Part shown: piece by piece, positions 12,066-24,379 of the stretch
How the letters are laid out: the number at the start of each line of letters is the position of its first letter
Position numbering within the stretch: the stretch's first letter is position 1
Assembly: GCA_015478945.1 (NCBI GenBank)
Contig: JABUQX010088308.1
Coordinates: 1 to 55,588 of the forward strand
Length of the DNA stretch: 55,588 bases
DNA from: Trachelipus rathkii
Taxonomy: Eukaryota > Arthropoda > Malacostraca > Isopoda > Trachelipodidae
Direction: 5' to 3'
Notes under the pieces: generated by a model
The model's database searches: none
The model's input: only the letters and a program-made list of their open reading frames with translations
What the model was told of the DNA's origin: nothing
Program-made: the position numbers and the translations under genes

Positions 12066-13930
12066 TTAGTGCATATCAGTTATTTTTTTTTGAAAAGGTA
12101 CAAGTCGAACTCACAATGCTTATCAAATTTTATGCTACAAAGATAAGAATTCTTGTTCATTTAGACTATATCTTCTCTTTATCTGTAGAGAATTATTTTA
12201 ACTGTCATATATTGAAAATATGCGAGGGAAATTCTTAAAAGTTTCCCAAAGAACAATAACATCGTTTCGTGGTGATAAAGTTCTTCCTCTTATTCCAAAA
12301 AAGTGTTGAATTAATTGCACTTGGGAGAGAGTCTTACTCATCGTAGATTTTCAGTGTTGCGAGACAAATTTTCTTTATTTTTTTTTTCGGTATTATATTT
12401 AACGACAAGAGTTCAAAGTCTCACGTTTGCACAGTAAATGATAATAATTCCGTGAGCAGAACTTACAAATATTATTTTTTGCACACAAAGTTGTAGGTAC
12501 TCTATATATATTATCTTTTCAAGCCGAGTAGCTAAACAAAGCTACTTTTTGTATAGAAATTTTAATTTGTTTATCTCTTCAAAGTTAAATATTTCTCCAT
12601 TACTGGTCCACTCTACGTATTATGGTTTACACTTATAAGTGACCTTATTAACTGCACAGATTAGCAATGCTTTATATATTTGGACGTTCCTATCTTACCT
12701 TTGGCTTGTGCACGCTCAAGCGCTGGCTAGCTTCAAAGGATAGGTCATATTTTGCGATGCAAAAAAAATTTATTAGTTCCTTCTCTTCATAATTCAAGAT
12801 TTTTTAGTTCTCACAGTTTCTCTGGTTATGAACAAAATGTTTTCTAAAACCTTTTTTATTTAGTCTTTCGATTACAGGTATTAAGTAATTCATATTGCTA
12901 AATAAGGAATTACGCTGTCGATAACTGCATTCAAATTCCTTCTCCGATTTTGTGTTTGAAAAACATGAGATGAATTATTATATGACCTGTCTTAGAAATC
13001 TAAACTGCATATGCAACCAGAAATTCCCTGTATGTAAAGTATCCACTATTTATTACTCGCAAAAAAATCTCCTTGTTTGGATAATATATACGATGTTTTC
13101 TCTTAGATATCACTCTTATATAAAATTATTAAGCCATAGCACTAGCTTGTCGCACTGGTTATGCGTCTATTAAGGACATTAGTTAAAGCATTACGATATA
13201 ATTTCACCCCACTCTCTATCAATAAATTTTGTGCACCATTTATTCCATTATCAATAGTGGCTTTTAAAAGGTTTCTTCAACAGGCATCTAATTGTTACAG
13301 AATTGTTTACGCTAGAATCACGCAATTTTGTCAAAACGCGAACATATAAGCTTATATTGGGTTTATCCATCACGCCAAGCAAACTTAACTATTCTCTTTA
13401 TTTAGCTAAGGATTTTATAGCAAACCTCCATCTTTCATGAGCCCAAACCAAGTCATTATATATCTTCTATTCATTATAAAATGTAATTATCGTTAATCAT
13501 AATGACAAAATAATTACCCCATCCGAAAAACGAATCCTAACCCTGGGACTAAAATTTTACCTCTCACCTTTTGAACTTCACTTTCAACACTGTTTTACCT
13601 TCTTTAAAAGCCTGTTACTTACCATTAAACAGCTTCCCAAACATAATTAGCAGTTTACCCGGGGGGTATCCTTTAGTTAAAATAAGAAAAAATTCAACAT
13701 GCTGGCACCCCTTTGCGGGCTCCCTCGGAGTACTCGAGCTCCTTCGTATTCTCAAAAAAACCTGTAATTTTCATACAGATTTTCCAACATTTTTTTAACA
13801 ATTTTTAAATTTTACAAAAGCGTTATTTTTTTGATTTCATTGGTAAACAAGGTCTCCGGTGATATAAATTCATATTTATTTTCTATATTGTTCCAGTTTT
13901 TTAGTTACATGCATCTTGCTTTCGGCATGA
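12066..13930. other. AT-rich intergenic DNA
   Basis: No recognised gene. Plus-strand open frames at 12952-13173, 13161-13349 and 13571-13798 (62-75 codons) match no family I know. The last spans a small GC-richer spot (13655-13745). Confidence 0.4.
12527..12546. repeat. Small hairpin followed by T run
   Basis: AGTAGCT and AGCTACT flank a 6-nt loop and are followed by T5. It resembles a stem with a Pol III-type T stop, but no RNA gene was found upstream. Confidence 0.35.
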
Positions 13931-14560
13931 TGCACCATATTTATATAATATACTATATATATATATATATATTATATATATATATATATATTAATATAAT
14001 ATTATATATATCGATTATTATAATAATATATATATACTATATAGATATATAATAGGAACTTGTCCTCTAAAAGGAAGTTAACCCGATATATATCGAATAC
14101 AGAAAAGCAATTGTAATCGATTATTTTTTCGATACCTATTTCATAGCTGAAATAGTTGTGCGTCAAGGTTGCCACATATATTTTTTTTTTGAACAAAGGT
14201 ATATACCCAAGAGTAAATACGCTCAAAGAGATTGGAATAAGAGTCGGCTCTTAGCCCCTAAAAAAGAAAATAATTTTATTTTTTAAATTAGCATATTAAA
14301 AACATTTAACATGCATAAAAAAAAAGGCAACTTTGTGGGTAATTCTCGCCGATCTTATCTTATTGTAGATTTTACCGGACTAACAACGTGATATCTGCAG
14401 GGTATACTTAGCACGAAGCAAGAGTTCTGCGATTTTATCGATTATACATGTCTCTTTATGTAACTCTTGTATATATAAAGATAAGTGCTATATACAATTA
14501 TAAATATATACTATACTATTAATATATATATTATATATATATATTATGGGGCTAGACCAT
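13931..14560. repeat. Two TA arrays with AT-rich spacer
   Basis: TA arrays at about 13935-14055 and 14470-14545 flank AT-rich spacer with no recognised gene. Confidence 0.75.
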
Positions 14561-15530
14561 GGGCAAGCGCAATTTAAAGTACCAGAAATGTATATTTTCA
14601 TCAAGGAAAAATATAATATATAATTAGCGTTATATAATTTATTAATATCTAGGTGAGATTACTACTAAGGTAGATCATATAAGATAAAATAATAATAACA
14701 AAAATTTACTTTTTTATAATATAAACTGAGAGAGAGAGAAGAGAGAACGAAAGAGAGATGAGAGAATGAGAAGACGAGAGAAAGCAACGGAAGAACGAGA
14801 CTGACTCGAAAAGGTATATATAACCTTAAGGAAGAGAAGAAGATAAGAGAAGAGAACTAGAGAATGCTTTGCTAATCATATTAAGATTCAGCTACCCACA
14901 TATGTATCTAGATAGAAACTTGAAAAATATGAGATCGCGCACCTTCATAATTTAATGACTTCGCTATAATCTCCGGAGAAGGGCGATTCAGCTCAAGAAA
15001 TATAACGCACAGTTAGACACAGAAATATATATAACACTATTCAGCAGTATTTATACAACCATCTGCTTCGCTTTCTATTGAAGTAAAAGTGCTTCGTAAA
15101 AAAATACAGGATGGGCATGTCCATTGATATTATCCTTTCACCTCTCAAAAACGAAAAAATTGGCAGTATTTTTTACCCTTAATTTAATTAATTTAAATTA
15201 TTAATAGCTTCTTAAATCACCTTAAAACAATTTCAAACGTTTGACAATAGTTGAAAGAAATTCCTCATTCATTTTCAACAAAAAAAAAAAAAAAGTTTTA
15301 AAAAGATATATAAAGAAATAAGTAAATATTTTACAGAAAGAAGTATTAGAAGTCGAAGTTCAACCATATGTAAAGGAAGTTGAGATCTGCATCAATAATT
15401 TACAAACTAAAAATAATGTTAAGCACAAGGTACAAAGGATTCTGAATAGACCTTACAAAAAGTATATTAGTATAAGTTTAACAAAAAATATTTAGAACAT
15501 GAGGAGCAACAAATTTTTATACACAAATAT
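14561..15530. other. AT-rich intergenic DNA with GA tract
   Basis: Contains the purine tract at 14727-14866 and otherwise plain AT-rich sequence with A-runs (15280-15296). Nothing recognised. Confidence 0.5.
14727..14866. repeat. GA-rich (purine) microsatellite tract
   Basis: Degenerate GAGAGA/GAAGAG repeats on the plus strand, similar in kind to the tract at 27459-27586. Confidence 0.8.
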
Positions 15531-16800
15531 ATAAAAACGAACAATATATATATATAAATAAACTATAATATAAATAATATAATATAATACTAATATAATA
15601 TCTAGTATAATAGATCATATAAAATAAAAAATATAAAATATAAAAAAAAATATAAATAAATTAAAAAAACTAATATATATAAATAAAATAACAATAATAA
15701 AATATAATAAAAATAATATATAAATAATATATAATATAATACTAAAGTTTAATTAACTAACAACTATAAAACATAAAATAATAAATATAAATAAAAAATA
15801 ATAAATTATATAATATATAATATAATAATATATAATAATATTAGATAATAAAAGTAAATAAATATATAATATATATAATATATAAATAAAATAAAAAAAA
15901 AAAATAAATATATAATAAAAATATAAAATATATAATAATATAATAAAAACTATAATATAAAAATAATAAATATTATAAAGAAAATATATAATATATATAT
16001 ATAATAGATAAAATAATAATAACAATATTAATACAAAAAGAACTAATAACAATAATAATATAAATTAAACAATATAATACAAAATTAGATAATATAATAA
16101 AATAAAAATAATAGAAAATATAATAATATAAATTATAATAATATTATATAAAAAATATAATAATTTAAAAAATAATATATAAATATATATATAGAACTAT
16201 TTCTTACTTCTTAATATAATTATAATATAATTTACTAAGACATATAATTAAAATATAATTATAAAGTAAATAATAAAAGATATATTTATATATATAAAAA
16301 AATAAAAAATATATATAAGTAATTTAAAAGAGAGGCGATAATTTAAAAATGAAATAAATAATGAAATAATATATAAAAATATAAAAATAAAATAAATAAT
16401 ACTATATTAAATAATAAAATATAATATAATATAATAACTATCAGTATTTAAAATAAGTAAAATAAAATAAATAAAAACAAAAACTGAACGAAATAAGAAA
16501 TACAAATAATAATAGAGAAATGAAATATAAAAATAATATTCTATTATATAATACGTATAATACATATAATAGAGTGGTCCTTTATAATATATATAAAAAA
16601 TAATTAATATATATAATAAAATATCTATAAATATATAATAATATAAAATATAACAACATATAATAATAAAATATAAAAAATATAAAAAAAATATATATAA
16701 ATATAATAATATAATTAAATAAAATATATAATATAATATAATATAATATTTATATATATAAGTATATATACTATAGTATATATAAATCCACATATAAATT
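15531..16800. repeat. A/T-only low-complexity tract, nearly free of G and C
   Basis: About 1.3 kb of AATAATATA-type sequence with A in clear excess over T on the plus strand and only scattered G or C. Long minus-strand open frames (15753-16052, 16407-16793) are tyrosine/isoleucine-only translations of this tract and are not genes. Confidence 0.85.
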
Positions 16801-17190
16801 ATATATAATAATATATATATATAATAAAATTATATAACTATTATATATATATATTTTATATATATAGGTATACTAATATTCTCTTGTTTATTATATTAAT
16901 ATAGTAATAAATTGCCTATATATTAATTATATATTAGTTGAACTATACTCTATATATATTACTATATATTCTACTTATCATATGACTTTATTATATGAAA
17001 TGATACTATATATATATTTATAGTATATATATATTATTAAAAAAATATTTATATTATATATATTATACTATATATATATACCTGACATTAGTTTTGGTAA
17101 TAAAAGGTTATTATATATTATTTACTATATATATATATATTTTTATTATAACTATATTTTATTATTATATTATATATATATATATAAGTT
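16801..17190. repeat. TA array
   Basis: TATATATA-rich sequence continuing from the A-rich tract; no coding potential. Confidence 0.85.
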
Positions 17191-18610
17191 CATGTCGATT
17201 ATTTAAACAGTTGTCCAGATTTAAGCTTAAGCCAATTTTCGTTTAAAACCTACTAAAAATCGACAATCTCTAGTTATGGTAGGTTATGAAACAACGGGAA
17301 AGTGAGATAAATTTATTCTTTTTTTTTTTGCTTCATCATCACACAATATACAGAAAGCAAATAATCTTACAAACTAAAAACTAAAAGTATAATTTTGAAA
17401 AAATGCTCTGTTTTTACTTTTTTTTGCTAAAATAAAACAGAAAAAAAAGAAGACACAATTTAATTAATCACTTCAAATAAAATATCTCTTGTTTTCTCTC
17501 AGATTTTCCCGCAGTGGCTTCCGCGGAGTCATGATATACCACCTGATCAAAGTTTTGGGATTAATTAAACATCAAAAAAAAATGAGTTACAGCGTCTACA
17601 TGTCGATAAGTTTACAAAACGTTAGCTATCTATTTAACCATCAATTAGCAAAAATACCACGTCAAATAGTGGTATCTTGAAAATCAATACAAAATTTTTA
17701 ATTAAAAAAAAAACAAATTGAGCTACATGCCCACGGTCTACATTCATGAATTTTGGCAACTTAATACATTAAATAAATTAAGAGTGTCAATCTATTTATA
17801 AATAGGCACTTTTTGATAATCCTCTCTCAAAAGAAGAATGTTTTTTTAGCACTAGTCAAATTGTTTTTTTATCTTTAAAACTTTATGAATCTAAATCGAT
17901 AAAAAAAAAACGTATATTTTTTAAGTTAGGAGAGAGAAAGAGAGAAATTTCTTTTATTTTTTGATTTCGTTTTTTCAATATATTGCCATAAAATCTTTAA
18001 TTTCAAGATATTTCAAAGCCATTTTTGCACTTAAAATATTTCAATTTAGTTTGTTGGCAATTATAATTTTATGTTACACTCTTTATTTTCCAAACAAAAA
18101 TTGTTACCTTGTGAGATATATTTACGTTTTGTACAATCTACTGAGAAAGTTAACTTTCAAAATCTCTTAATTTTTCAGTATATGTTCAATGCATTTTGCA
18201 TCTTATAATAATTAACCTCACTCTTACGATATAGAGGGCAAATAAATTTTTTTAGACACTCTAATTTGCAAATTAAATTTGTTATGTCTTAAAAAATATC
18301 AGTTTTGAGCGAAGCTTAAAGAAAAAATTATGAGAGGCAAAAATGAGTTTGAGGAAGGTAGACACCACCTTACATTATACCCAAAAATTTAATATAAACG
18401 TCAGTTGTTTATATTGTAGTCAACATTGAAAAACTCCTTTAAAGCAAATAAAACTGTTCGTGTTTTTTTTGTAATGACATTTTTTTTGTGATCTCATGGT
18501 AAAGGAAAAAAATGTAGAAATGTTAGAAAAACCGCAAACCTCCCAAACATTTGGAAAAATTATTTCTTTTTTTCAGACGCAAAAAAAAACTATTCTCATT
18601 ACTATTTACG
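17191..18610. other. AT-rich intergenic DNA
   Basis: Homopolymer-rich. A TTTTCTCTCAG at about 17491-17501 precedes a short GC-richer segment (17502-17570) that could be exon-like, with 22 open codons ending at a TAA, but it has no support beyond that. Nothing else recognised. Confidence 0.4.
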
Positions 18611-18765
18611 CCCCTGATTATATTTATATATATATATATTATATATAATATTTATATAAATATATACATAGTATATAATAATTAATATTTAAAAAAAGAT
18701 AAAGACTTTATATATTATATATATACCTATTATATATTCATATATATAATAGCTATACTATATCC
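18611..18765. repeat. TA array
   Basis: Short TA-rich array just before the GT tract. Confidence 0.75.
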
Positions 18766-18796
18766 CGTTGCTGTGTGACCCTGCAAACCATTGCGA

Positions 18797-18932
18797 TAGT
18801 GCGGTGTGCGGTATGTGTTGGGTGTGTGTTTGTGTGTGTTGTGTGTGTGGTGATGTATATGCTGTGTGTAGTGTGTCACAGCCATGCGTGTGGTGATCCG
18901 CGTAGAATAGTGTAGCTGTGTGTGTTTCCAAA
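18797..18932. repeat. GT-rich microsatellite
   Basis: Degenerate (GT)n/(GTGTG) sequence on the plus strand. The histidine/threonine-rich minus-strand frame here is its shadow. Confidence 0.75.
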
Positions 18933-18974
18933 GCAAATCTCTCTTATATGAATTTTAAATATAGTACAGAGTTT

Positions 18975-20325
18975 CAAAGCAGCTGATATCGAAGCAAGGT
19001 GAATTGAAAATCTGTTGCGAGATGGTCTTCTATATATTACATAGAATAGAAAAACTAAAAAAGGGGGGGGGAGGGTAAGGGGGCGGATCGCACTAGTGGT
19101 TGAGCCTCTGTACATTCAAACGACGACGATGTTGCTCGCATGGTTTCTAGTCCTGGAGCGCAGTGAAACATTTTCTTCTTCTTAACAATGCAAGAAAGAT
19201 ATCATATTGCTTGCCCATGTCAGGCGTATAGTTGACATTGATCGGTGAGCTCCATGTAACCTAGGAGAGCAAACCCCACAGAAAATGCCCGAGTAGAAGC
19301 CCCAAGCAGGGTTTCACACACACCCTTTTACAGAGTTTTAAATATAGCAATTCCGAAATATTCAAAAGCACATAGATATCGAAGCAAGGAAAACTTTGAA
19401 AAAGCTGTATACAAGAGAATACCTTCATTTTCATGAGAAAGGATGATCGGATTGAGAACTAAAGGTGGAACCATAACCAAATAGTACATTGTCTCTAAAG
19501 GTGGCGAGCGCTATTGTCGACGAGCGTTCGAGGTCGTGAGGCGGGACGTGAAAAAAAAAGATCGTCTATTATTGCAAAATCTCTATCTCAACAAGCATGT
19601 TGGTGCCCAATGTCGGTCAGTGAACTGACTTTTGGTTGGTTGCTCCTGTAACCGGAAGCAAACTAGACAAGTAATGCCGTGTTTAGCCCACAGCAGGGGG
19701 GGGTTTTAAAAAGCACCCCTTCTATGATTGTAAATAAGTACGCCGTTCAAAAAGCTAAATGTTGATATGTCAGAAAAACAGGAGCACTTGAAAAACTGTT
19801 CGAGATACCTTCTTTTTATTTGAGTGGCGGATCGGACGTACTGGTAGAGCAACTCGCTGTACGATGTTGATTCAAATGCGGCGACGCTGTTGTACGAATG
19901 ATTAAGTATCTCGTGTCTGCGAGTGAAGATTTTAATCTTCGTTCTTATGTTGAAAATTTATCGCAAAAAGCTTTCTTTGTGCACATGTCGGACGCTGGCA
20001 TTGATTTTTGGTTGAGACTCCTGAACCCAGGAGCATCCCTAATCAAAATGCCGTGAGCCCCAGCAGGGTTCGAAGGACCCATAATCTAATAAGTATTTAA
20101 AAGGAGTACTGATATTTCAAAGCAGTGACATCAAAGCAAGAGACTGAAAACTGTTTCCGAAGATGCCTGCGTTTTTCCTGGATGAGGCGATAGGATTAGG
20201 CTGTAGAGCCTCATGTACTTATTTTTCTAAACAAACCGGAACCCGTTGTTGTCAAGATTGGTACTCGAGTCCTGACGCGAGTGCAAATTCTTCGTATTTA
20301 TCATTGCCATTGTCCGCAACAGCAA
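18975..20325 (+). repeat. Tandem array of a ~390-bp unit with tRNA-like A/B boxes, about 3.5 copies
   Basis: The same landmarks recur in the same order. GATATCGAAGCAAGG-like text starts at 18985, 19375, 19764 and 20127 (spacings 390, 389 and 363). AGCAGGG recurs near 19304, 19692 and 20062. A CATGTCGG-like block recurs near 19213, 19605 and 19982. Each unit also carries a tRNA-like pair. The A-box-like part reads TAGTGGTTGAGC at 19094, CTGGTAGAGC at 19841 and CTGTAGAGCC at 20201. The B-box-like part reads TTTCTAGTCC near 19144, GTTCGAGGTC at 19526 and TACTCGAGTCC near 20262. A tRNA-derived SINE head fixed into a satellite unit would explain both. Copies are diverged and rich in indels; the fourth is cut off by the AT array at 20.33 kb. 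Confidence 0.75.
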
Positions 20326-20425
20326 TATAATATTTTATATATAAATTTTATATCTATATATTATATATATATATTTATTATTATCATTACTATATATATA
20401 CTAATTATATATTATATAAATAAGA
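20326..20425. repeat. TA array
   Basis: AT-only sequence truncating the fourth repeat unit. Confidence 0.75.
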
Positions 20426-21370
20426 GGCCCAGCCTTACAGACCCTTTATATATTTAGTGAGGAACTCGTCGCAGTCAGAAAATCCACCACTAAGAACTTC
20501 ACGGACACGACAGTCCCTCATATGATATCTCGCCATGTGGGTCATCCCTTGGGAACAGTGGACCACAACCATACTCCCCTCACAAACCCCTCAGCAATTA
20601 CACTACCATTATGCACCTTCTTCCCGGCCTCTAGCCAACACACTCCATGCTTCCTTTACATGAATCTATTTATTTTCCCATCAAACTCAGGACACGCACG
20701 ACGACTATGTCTCCACTATTTCTCTTGCCATACCACCGCTATCACCACCTTCACCTTCTTTACCCATCTTTCACCAATAAATTAGTCTCTTCATTACCCG
20801 TTTCTCCCCACTCAACTCTCTTATACGTTCCATTCCTCATTTTAATCAATTATTTCTCAATACTATTTTTAAAATAAATTGTCATATACTGAACACATAT
20901 TACTTATATCTATACCTCTTAGTCCAGAAGACCCATAGATCTCAGCGTTGTAGTACATTACATAACAGATACATGCATGAGATAGACAGCACATTTAAGA
21001 CTTATTCTCTACTCCAACATAAGAGATATTATTCACCAGCCATCGTCTGCCATTCACAGACTTTCCTACATTCTGCATCATCGTTCCCTTTTCCAACATA
21101 TATCCTAATATTTAAACTCAGACTCTTTCCAGAGGACTCACCTCACTCACAACCATAACCCTACTCTATCTACGTATACTTTACAAAATCCCTCATGTAC
21201 ACCCGGAGAAACTCTATCCCTCCAACGTCAACGTTATATCCCATTAGCCACCATCATCCGCATAAATAGGTAGGCACCCTCCACTCTACGTGCGATGTCT
21301 CCAATCTACAATCTACACCATCCCTTTGCCACCACCCACCGCTGATTCTTCATAGACCCAATCCTAAAAT
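20426..21370. other. C-rich, G-poor block; dispersed repeat shared with 48.6 kb
   Basis: The plus strand has many C and few G. At 20457-20491 it contains AACTCGTC, then GTCAGAAAATCCACC, closely matching 48651-48673, with weaker similarity continuing for some hundreds of bases. Two overlapping plus frames (20522-20785 and 20647-20877) encode proline/threonine/histidine-rich text I do not recognise. This is probably a non-coding dispersed repeat. Confidence 0.45.
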
Positions 21371-21520
21371 GTATAGATATATAGTATACGATATTATATT
21401 ATTATATAGTATATTATATATATATTAATATATGTATTATATAAATATGATTATATAATAATATATGTAGGTATATTTATAATATAGTATATATATAATA
21501 TAATAATTCTTTTCAAGTGA
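21371..21520. repeat. TA array
   Basis: AT-only array between the C-rich block and the second satellite. Confidence 0.75.
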
Positions 21521-21679
21521 TCAATATCAAGCTTTGATATTTCTTTTACCCAAAGAAACAATTTCATCCGACCTCCGGCTCACTCCGACTATGCGTTTCT
21601 GCCTGTTTGAGATATGATTTAGATACTTATATGGCTAAATTTTTCAACGTACAAATATTTATTATATTAAGATTTTAAT

Positions 21680-23290
21680 GGCCGAGAATCTGCACTCCCT
21701 ATCCGGACTGTCGGCTCGCCCACCAATCCGGCGCCGGATCGCTCATACGACCTGCATTCAGCGGAAAGATATCATCAGCACGTCTTCTAATCAATAAAGT
21801 TTCACCAAAATAAAATATTATATAGAGAAATTCCAGAAAATCCTATTCCGTATTCCGAGTCCGGATCATCAAAGGTTTCTCACTGTAGAAAATTGTTCAG
21901 CAGATCTGCTAAAAAATCTCAAACTCCGAAAAAAAATATTTAAAATATATGTGGGGCTTGAAACTTGGCTTCGGCTTCGGCTCGGGATCCGACTAAGGAT
22001 TCTTTACTATTAGAAATGGTTCAAGCACAGTATGTCTTCTGGCATTCAAATTTTTCACCTAAAATAATTTTTATGAAACAAAATTCATACCAGAGTTCCA
22101 GTCTCAGCCCACACTCTCCTCCTTCTGACTCCGCTCCGGCTCGGCTCGACTTCGGCAATCCAGATCCAACATAGGGTATTCTGGTACGTATTTGAGAAGG
22201 ATTTCAGCACTCTTTTTCTAGCAAAAATTTAATTCACTTATCAATCTTCAAAATAAAATCATAACTCCTGGCTAACGTCTCGTGCATTTCAAAATGAACT
22301 TCCGGCACCACTCTACTCCGACTCCAGGTGCACCTCTAAGGATTCGCACTATTGAAAATCTGATCAGCATGTCTTCTATCAATAAAAAATTTTCACCTAA
22401 AAATATTTTTCGAAACAAAACATCATACTCCGGCTCCGCCTACCCAATATCTCCGACTGCGACTCCGGATTCAACTCGAATGCGAGTTCCGCTAATGGTC
22501 ATACACTATTGAAATTGTTTATGAGATCGGAAGATCATGGCATAGATAGGTTGTAAGAAATAACATTTTATCTTAAAAAAAATTTATACCCAGGATCAGG
22601 GTCACCGTCTAAGTTGACTGAACTATGAAAATGTTAGTACGCTTCTCGGCAATAATTTTCACCTAAAAGTTTGTGAATCTCATTCTAGAATCCGGCTCCG
22701 GCTCACTCCGGATCTGACTAAGAGTTCTGCACTATTTTGAAAAATTGTTTCAGCAGTCTTCCTAATTTTAACCTAAAACTAGTTATTCGAAAATAATTCT
22801 ACTATGACATACGGCTCTGAATCCGAGACTCGACTCGATCCGGACGACATGACCAGACTAGACTCTGCGCTATTATGAATTGTATCAGCACGTCTATTCT
22901 GGCAAATTTTTCTTCCTAAAAAAAAAATTTCGTGAAAAAATGAAGTGATGTTATACCCAGAAGTCCGACTCAGATACGAGCACCGGGATCGGATCCAACT
23001 AAGGAGTATAACTGCCTATTTGAATTGTTCGTACAGTCTTCTAGCATTAAATTTTTGCCCCTAAACAAATAATTTTTTTGTAGAAAAATTACATTAACAT
23101 TACATTAAGACTCCGGCTGACCCACTGGATTATCACTATAATTGAACAATTCTGGTTCAGCACATCTTCGGCAATTAAATTTTACATCTTAAAGAGAGTA
23201 TTTCATAGAAAATTTTACTCAAGAGTCGGGCTTCGGTCGCAGCTCACGGGCTCAGGCTGCTTCGGCCTGCCGATACTGCTAGAGTAAGAA
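21680..23290 (+). repeat. Tandem array of a ~140-bp unit with CCGGCTC-rich segment, about 10 copies
   Basis: A recurrent order of blocks is seen: a CTCCGGCTCCGGCTC-like GC segment; GGATCCGACTAAGG; TCTGCACTATTGAAA; TTGTTTCAGCACGTCTTC; then TTTTCACCTAAAAATAA and an A/T-rich spacer. The CACTATTGAAA anchor recurs near 21881, 22004, 22180, 22347, 22504, 22622, 22729, 22869, 23013 and 23135, giving spacings of about 107-176 bp. The varying length comes mainly from the GC segment and the A/T spacer. Open frames at 21965-22174 and 22282-22512 are translations of the repeat, not genes. Confidence 0.8.
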
Positions 23291-23800
23291 TCCGATATAG
23301 AATGGGTTAGATGTTGAGAGTATGAAAAAAAAAATAGATTTTTCTAATAATTATAAATACATTTTGAGCTGACCACTGATGCAATTTTTGACTGAGAATT
23401 AGAAATTTTAGTCTTGACACCTCTCTAAATAAAATTCCGTATACTAAGCTATTTAGAATTTATTTGAGAGAGGAAATATTACACATAGAGACACAGGAGG
23501 AAATATTTCTACTAAATAGATATAAATGTGAAAATATTTTGATTTGCTTTTACAAAAAGTAGGGGTCTCAGTTATATGAAGTCTACACCCTTAACTGAAT
23601 ATGAATAGTCCGTAATTTTATATAGCTTAGTGTGAAGCCCAAAAAAATATATCATTTCTCTTATACTTTTTAGTAAATTATTAAATTAAATTACAGTTTC
23701 TATTTGTTTATAAAAATAGTGTTTGGATCCATGACATCGATATGTAAATCTATCGGAGGTGAGGCGAGACTAAACAGACATAATCCACTAACTTATATAA
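23291..23800. other. AT-rich intergenic DNA
   Basis: No recognised feature; ends in the TA array. Confidence 0.5.
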
Positions 23801-24180
23801 ATTTATATATATATATAATATATATATAATAATATATATATATATTATATTAAATTAATATACTATATATTATAATACTTCAATATATATTATATATATT
23901 TTATAGTATATTATATATATATATTAACTGATTCCTATATATATATATACTATATATCTATCTATATTATATAATATTTATATTATATAATTCTCCTTAG
24001 TATATATTACTATATATATTATATCGTCCGCCTATTTTTGGGAAACGACACTTTAAATAATAAAAGTAATACGGCTACATAATATATACATATATATATA
24101 TATATAATTACTTATATATATATATATTATTACTATATTTACTATTAATAATATATATATTATTATACTATATATCGATT
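23801..24180. repeat. TA array
   Basis: Interrupted TA array with one GC-richer island at 24025-24080. Confidence 0.8.
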
Positions 24181-24379
24181 TCGAATAAAGAGAAATAAAA
24201 CATCTACTATACAGCCAAATCAAACAAAAAAGATAGTACGCTTTATTTATTTAAAAAATTCTTCAACTTAATCTCTGAACAACAACGTATGTTTTGAGCC
24301 TTTACAAAGTAGGGAAATATATTTTTTGGAGCTCACGCTATGAGTGAGGTAAATGGTTTAACCATAACAATCCAAAATC

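Noticed and set aside
15753..16793. Long minus-strand open frames rich in Tyr, Ile and Leu
   Set aside because: They lie wholly in an A/T-only tract where stop codons are sparse on one strand; no protein complexity.
18730..18936. His/Thr-rich minus-strand frame
   Set aside because: Shadow of the GT microsatellite.
20522..20877. Two overlapping plus frames in the C-rich block
   Set aside because: Low-complexity Pro/Thr/His/Leu text in a dispersed repeat; no domain.
21680..23290. CRISPR-like array
   Set aside because: Units are long, diverged and variable in length with no exact short repeats or unique spacers; eukaryotic satellite fits better.
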